Source: Sycobia sp. Sy_11
Taxonomy: Eukaryota; Arthropoda; Insecta; Hymenoptera; Epichrysomallidae
NCBI GenBank assembly: GCA_018907035.1
Contig: JACCIC010000038.1
Span: forward strand, 1,950,001 to 2,014,000
Direction: 5' to 3'
DNA length: 64,000 bases
The position numbers and the translations under genes were made by a program. The notes beneath the pieces were generated by a model. That model worked only from the letters and a program-made list of their open reading frames with translations. It was not told the origin of the DNA and made no database searches. This document shows, piece by piece, positions 60,650-64,000 of this stretch (its first letter is position 1; each line of letters starts with the position of its first letter).

Positions 60650-61582
60650 ATATATATATATATACATACGTATTTTTTTAAAATTTTGAGTTTAAAAGTT
60701 GATAATAAGACTGCGTCGATCTTAATAATAATACTAATTTGATATAAAAAACTATACTTCCTGTAAATTATTTATATAATAGCATTCATAAAATTTTTAT
60801 ATAATAAATTTTATTTCATTGCTATCTACATTATATCATGCATTCATTAAAATGAATTCAATAGTTATTAGACTACAACAAATATGTATTTAAATTTATG
60901 TTTAAAACAGAAACATATATATTTAACACGAATGAATATTTTGTAATTTAGAGTAAACCACATATTTGAAACAAACAATTAAGTTTATTTGCATAGCGAA
61001 CATATATTTATTACATTACACTAAATAAATTATTGAAAAGTAATAAATATTTTTTGAATTTTACTAAACGGAACTACATATACGTAAAAAATAAAGTTAA
61101 ATAAATAAATATTTGAAAAACTATATATATACTCAAATTTAACACATATATTCAATTTTTGGAAAAGCTATTCAATAAGAACAATTAAATAGCTTTATTA
61201 AAAGGTGAAATATATTTATTTGATTATATCCAACGAGTTGTTAAAAACTAATAAACATTTGTTCGATTTTATTAAACGAAGCACAAATATTTAAATATTA
61301 AATTCAAAAGAATAAATCATTTAATAAAACTATTTATATCTTATATGTAAATAATTTTTTCAAAAATAGAAAATATTTTTTTGATTTATATATATTGTAG
61401 TTTTTACTATTTATTTATTACATTTAATATTTAAATCTTTGTGCTTCGTTTAATAAAATTAAATAAATATTTATTAGATTTTACAACTGGCAAGGAATAA
61501 TCAAATAGATCTAATCCACCCTTTGAGAAAACTATTTCATTCATTTGAGTAAATGGTTTTTTCAAAAATTAAATATATTTCT

Positions 61583-61616
<34 letters not shown>

Positions 61617-63276
61617 CATTTTGTAGAAAATCTTGACAAAAATCTAGGAGATATTTAATTAATCCAAGAATTTATTTTCCTGATTTTAAATTTGAAATCA
61701 TTGGTTCCAGATAATATTTTCTTTAGATAAGAAAATATTCATTTAATTTCCAATAGTTGTGTTCTGCTGTTGAGAAAATATAAGCTTTATTTTAGTACCT
61801 ACTAACTTGGTTAAAGTTTATGCGATTACTTGGTTAAAGAAAATATTTACTTAGTACAGAAAATCGCATAAATTTCTTGAATCAAGTAATATTTACTTTA
61901 TATTAGAACTTTAGCAGTATATAATTTTAATGAATTATTTCGAAAAATCTATTTCTTAAACTAAAAAATTTTTATTTAATTAATTCGATAATATTGTTCT
62001 TTTGATAGTATCAGAAAAATCTTTGACCATAGATTTGATCAATCTATAATTTAAGTATTTAGATTATTTGCAATTCTAGTTATTAGATTTTCTGAATTCA
62101 ATGCATTACTTTTTTGTTTTAATATAATAACCTTCTGATTCAAAATTTTATTTTCTTAGATTAAGAACATATTTATTTATATATGTATTGTGTAACTATG
62201 TTCTATTTATACTGTATAAAAACAATTAAATACTAATTTCTAGAAAATATTAGTTTGATTCTGTAAAGCCTTTTTTAGAGAATCAAAAGTATTGTGTTCA
62301 GGTACATGATTACTAGTACAGGATTAAATGATAGGATATTTTTTACTGCAAATTTAACAAAAAAAAAAAAAAAAATAACAAAATGATGGCAACATTTGTT
62401 GCATGTATATCGGTAAACTGCATGCTAGGCCTCGTATAACGTGCATGCAGATGGACAGGTAATAAACAGTGAGAGCAGGTAAGAGAAAGAAACGAAACAA
62501 TATAAAGGACACTCGCGGGTACATGCAGGTACATGATATGGCAACACCCACCAAGATCGAGTAATCTATGTTAATCCCCTTAGATTTTTCTTTTCTCCCG
62601 TCCCCCTCTCGCTTTCACATTCACGTTTTCTCTCTCTCTCTCTCTCTCTCTGTCTTCTCTATACAAGGTAGTTATGTGTCACATATGATTATATAGGATT
62701 CTGATATGATACTCCAAAAATATAAAAAGCAATCAAATAATTTTTGGAAAAGTTTACAATCTATAATTAGCAGCTTTTTCGAGATCTATTGCATTCGTAA
62801 ACATAAATCAATTGCTGACAATGGCCATGAATATTGTCTCAATTTTAAGTTAATTTTTTTAAAGCGTACATATATTTTGTTGCAACTTAATTATTTTAGT
62901 TCAATAGAGAAACATTATAAAATTAAATCAAATATACATTTTTTTAGTTCCAAGTAAAACGTATATCATAGAAATAAGTCTATACTGAAAAAAATTTTTA
63001 TAGATTTAAATAAAGGGTTGATTCGTATACCATTAATTAACCATTTATTCCAAATAAGTAATTTATACATTTAAAATACTGAATGTTTAGTTAAATACAG
63101 TAAATATTTTTTTGATATATGAGAACTGAGAATTTAAACAAAATATAACATTCAACTGTAGTATTTTAACTTATTAGACCGTCGTTTTCGTAATCTTCAA
63201 CGATATAAACGTATACTATATATTATATTGCAATAAATACTAACTATATTTACATGTTTTTCCATCATTTTTATTG

Positions 63277-63333
<57 letters not shown>

Positions 63334-64000
63334 ATATATTTGTATTATACGAAACACAATGGTATTGAATGTTCAACGCACACAATCTGCCGTTCAAGCT
63401 TTAGGCATCCCGATCAGAATGATAATTAGGGTTATTATTACGACTTAATCCTAATAAATAGAGAGTGTTTAACTGTTTAATAAGGCAGTACATGTACTTT
63501 TCAGCACTAAAAATCTTAATTTTTAAAATTACTTACACAACTAAAATATACTTTAAATTTATTTTATACAAAAGTATAGAATAAGGCAAGTATTGTGTAT
63601 TAGAAATTCTAATCATTTAAAAATATTTGTAACTTAACAAATATTTTTTGCTCTTTAAATAAACTCAAATATTCATTTCAAATACACGGTTGTTTCGAAA
63701 TTGCAGAATATTCGTTCCTATTAAAGCTGTATATTTTTGTTTCAATAGAATTTGAATGAATGGTTGTTGGATTGCAATAAATATAATTTTATGAAATTGA
63801 CTCACTTAAATTTGGAATTCTTTTCAGTGTGTAGAGCACCATGTAAATGATATTCTTAAGAAAATTGCGCGAGATGATAATGTAAGTAGGAAGAATTAAA
63901 ACTTGTAATATAAAAATTAAATACATATGTCGTTATATAAGTAATTTACATAACCTCAAATTGTTTATGTATTTGCAACGTAACAAAGACTTTTTTGCTC
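60650..64000. other. gene-free AT-rich end of the window
   Basis: Highly AT-rich with old dispersed motifs (60870-61560 resembles 41220-41850; 61660-61920 resembles 36460-36790). Microsatellites: (TA)n 61587-61613 and 63281-63330, (CT)n 62628-62652. A less AT-rich patch at 62390-62660 contains no credible gene. Confidence 0.5.
63281..63330. repeat. (TA)n microsatellite
   Basis: About 25 TA units. Confidence 0.97.

Overview
The window looks like nuclear DNA of an insect, most likely a hymenopteran and probably an ant. The evidence is an AT-rich background full of (TA)n, (TG)n and (CT)n microsatellites, islands of GC- and CpG-rich Ty3/gypsy-type LTR sequence, at least five families of mariner-like element, a DUF4817-type Tc1/mariner relative, a Helitron, piggyBac-like MITEs and a tRNA-derived SINE. 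I see no bacterial operons, rRNA genes, functional tRNA genes or CRISPR arrays.

Only one host gene can be assembled: a seven-exon gene on the minus strand (45986 down to 22621) for a 460-residue ENPP4/5-like ectonucleotide pyrophosphatase/phosphodiesterase. It has a signal peptide, all seven metal-site residues, a C-terminal membrane helix and a poly(A) signal. Five of its six introns are 74-1025 bp. Intron 3 is 20.6 kb and holds a nearly 11-kb antisense gypsy element, a mariner inside that element, a Helitron, a mariner-mariner chimera, a MITE and several unclassified repeats.

Layout: 1-890 mariner remnant; 890-6480 no recognised gene, with a tRNA-derived SINE near 2.5 kb and an unrecognised GC-richer tract at 3.8-6.4 kb; 6.9-15.7 kb a MITE, a complete mariner, a solo LTR, a truncated mariner, an inverted-repeat DUF4817 transposon and a second candidate solo LTR; 15.7-22.5 kb AT-rich DNA with two complete but dead mariners and a SINE tail; 22.6-46.0 kb the ENPP gene; 46.8-51.8 kb a palindrome nested inside a larger palindrome, with hAT-like ends, starting 0.8 kb upstream of the ENPP start codon; 52.4-60.6 kb a young gypsy element with PBS, gag, a 925-codon pol frame and PPT, inserted in a (TA)n tract; 60.7-64 kb AT-rich sequence.

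The most interesting structures are the nested palindrome, the loss of the integrase catalytic core in both gypsy elements, the long open pol frame whose reverse transcriptase has lost a catalytic aspartate while its tail carries an AT-hook, and two copies of one mariner family that share about 30 bp of DNA outside the terminal repeat. All family assignments come from reading motifs by eye; no database search was possible.
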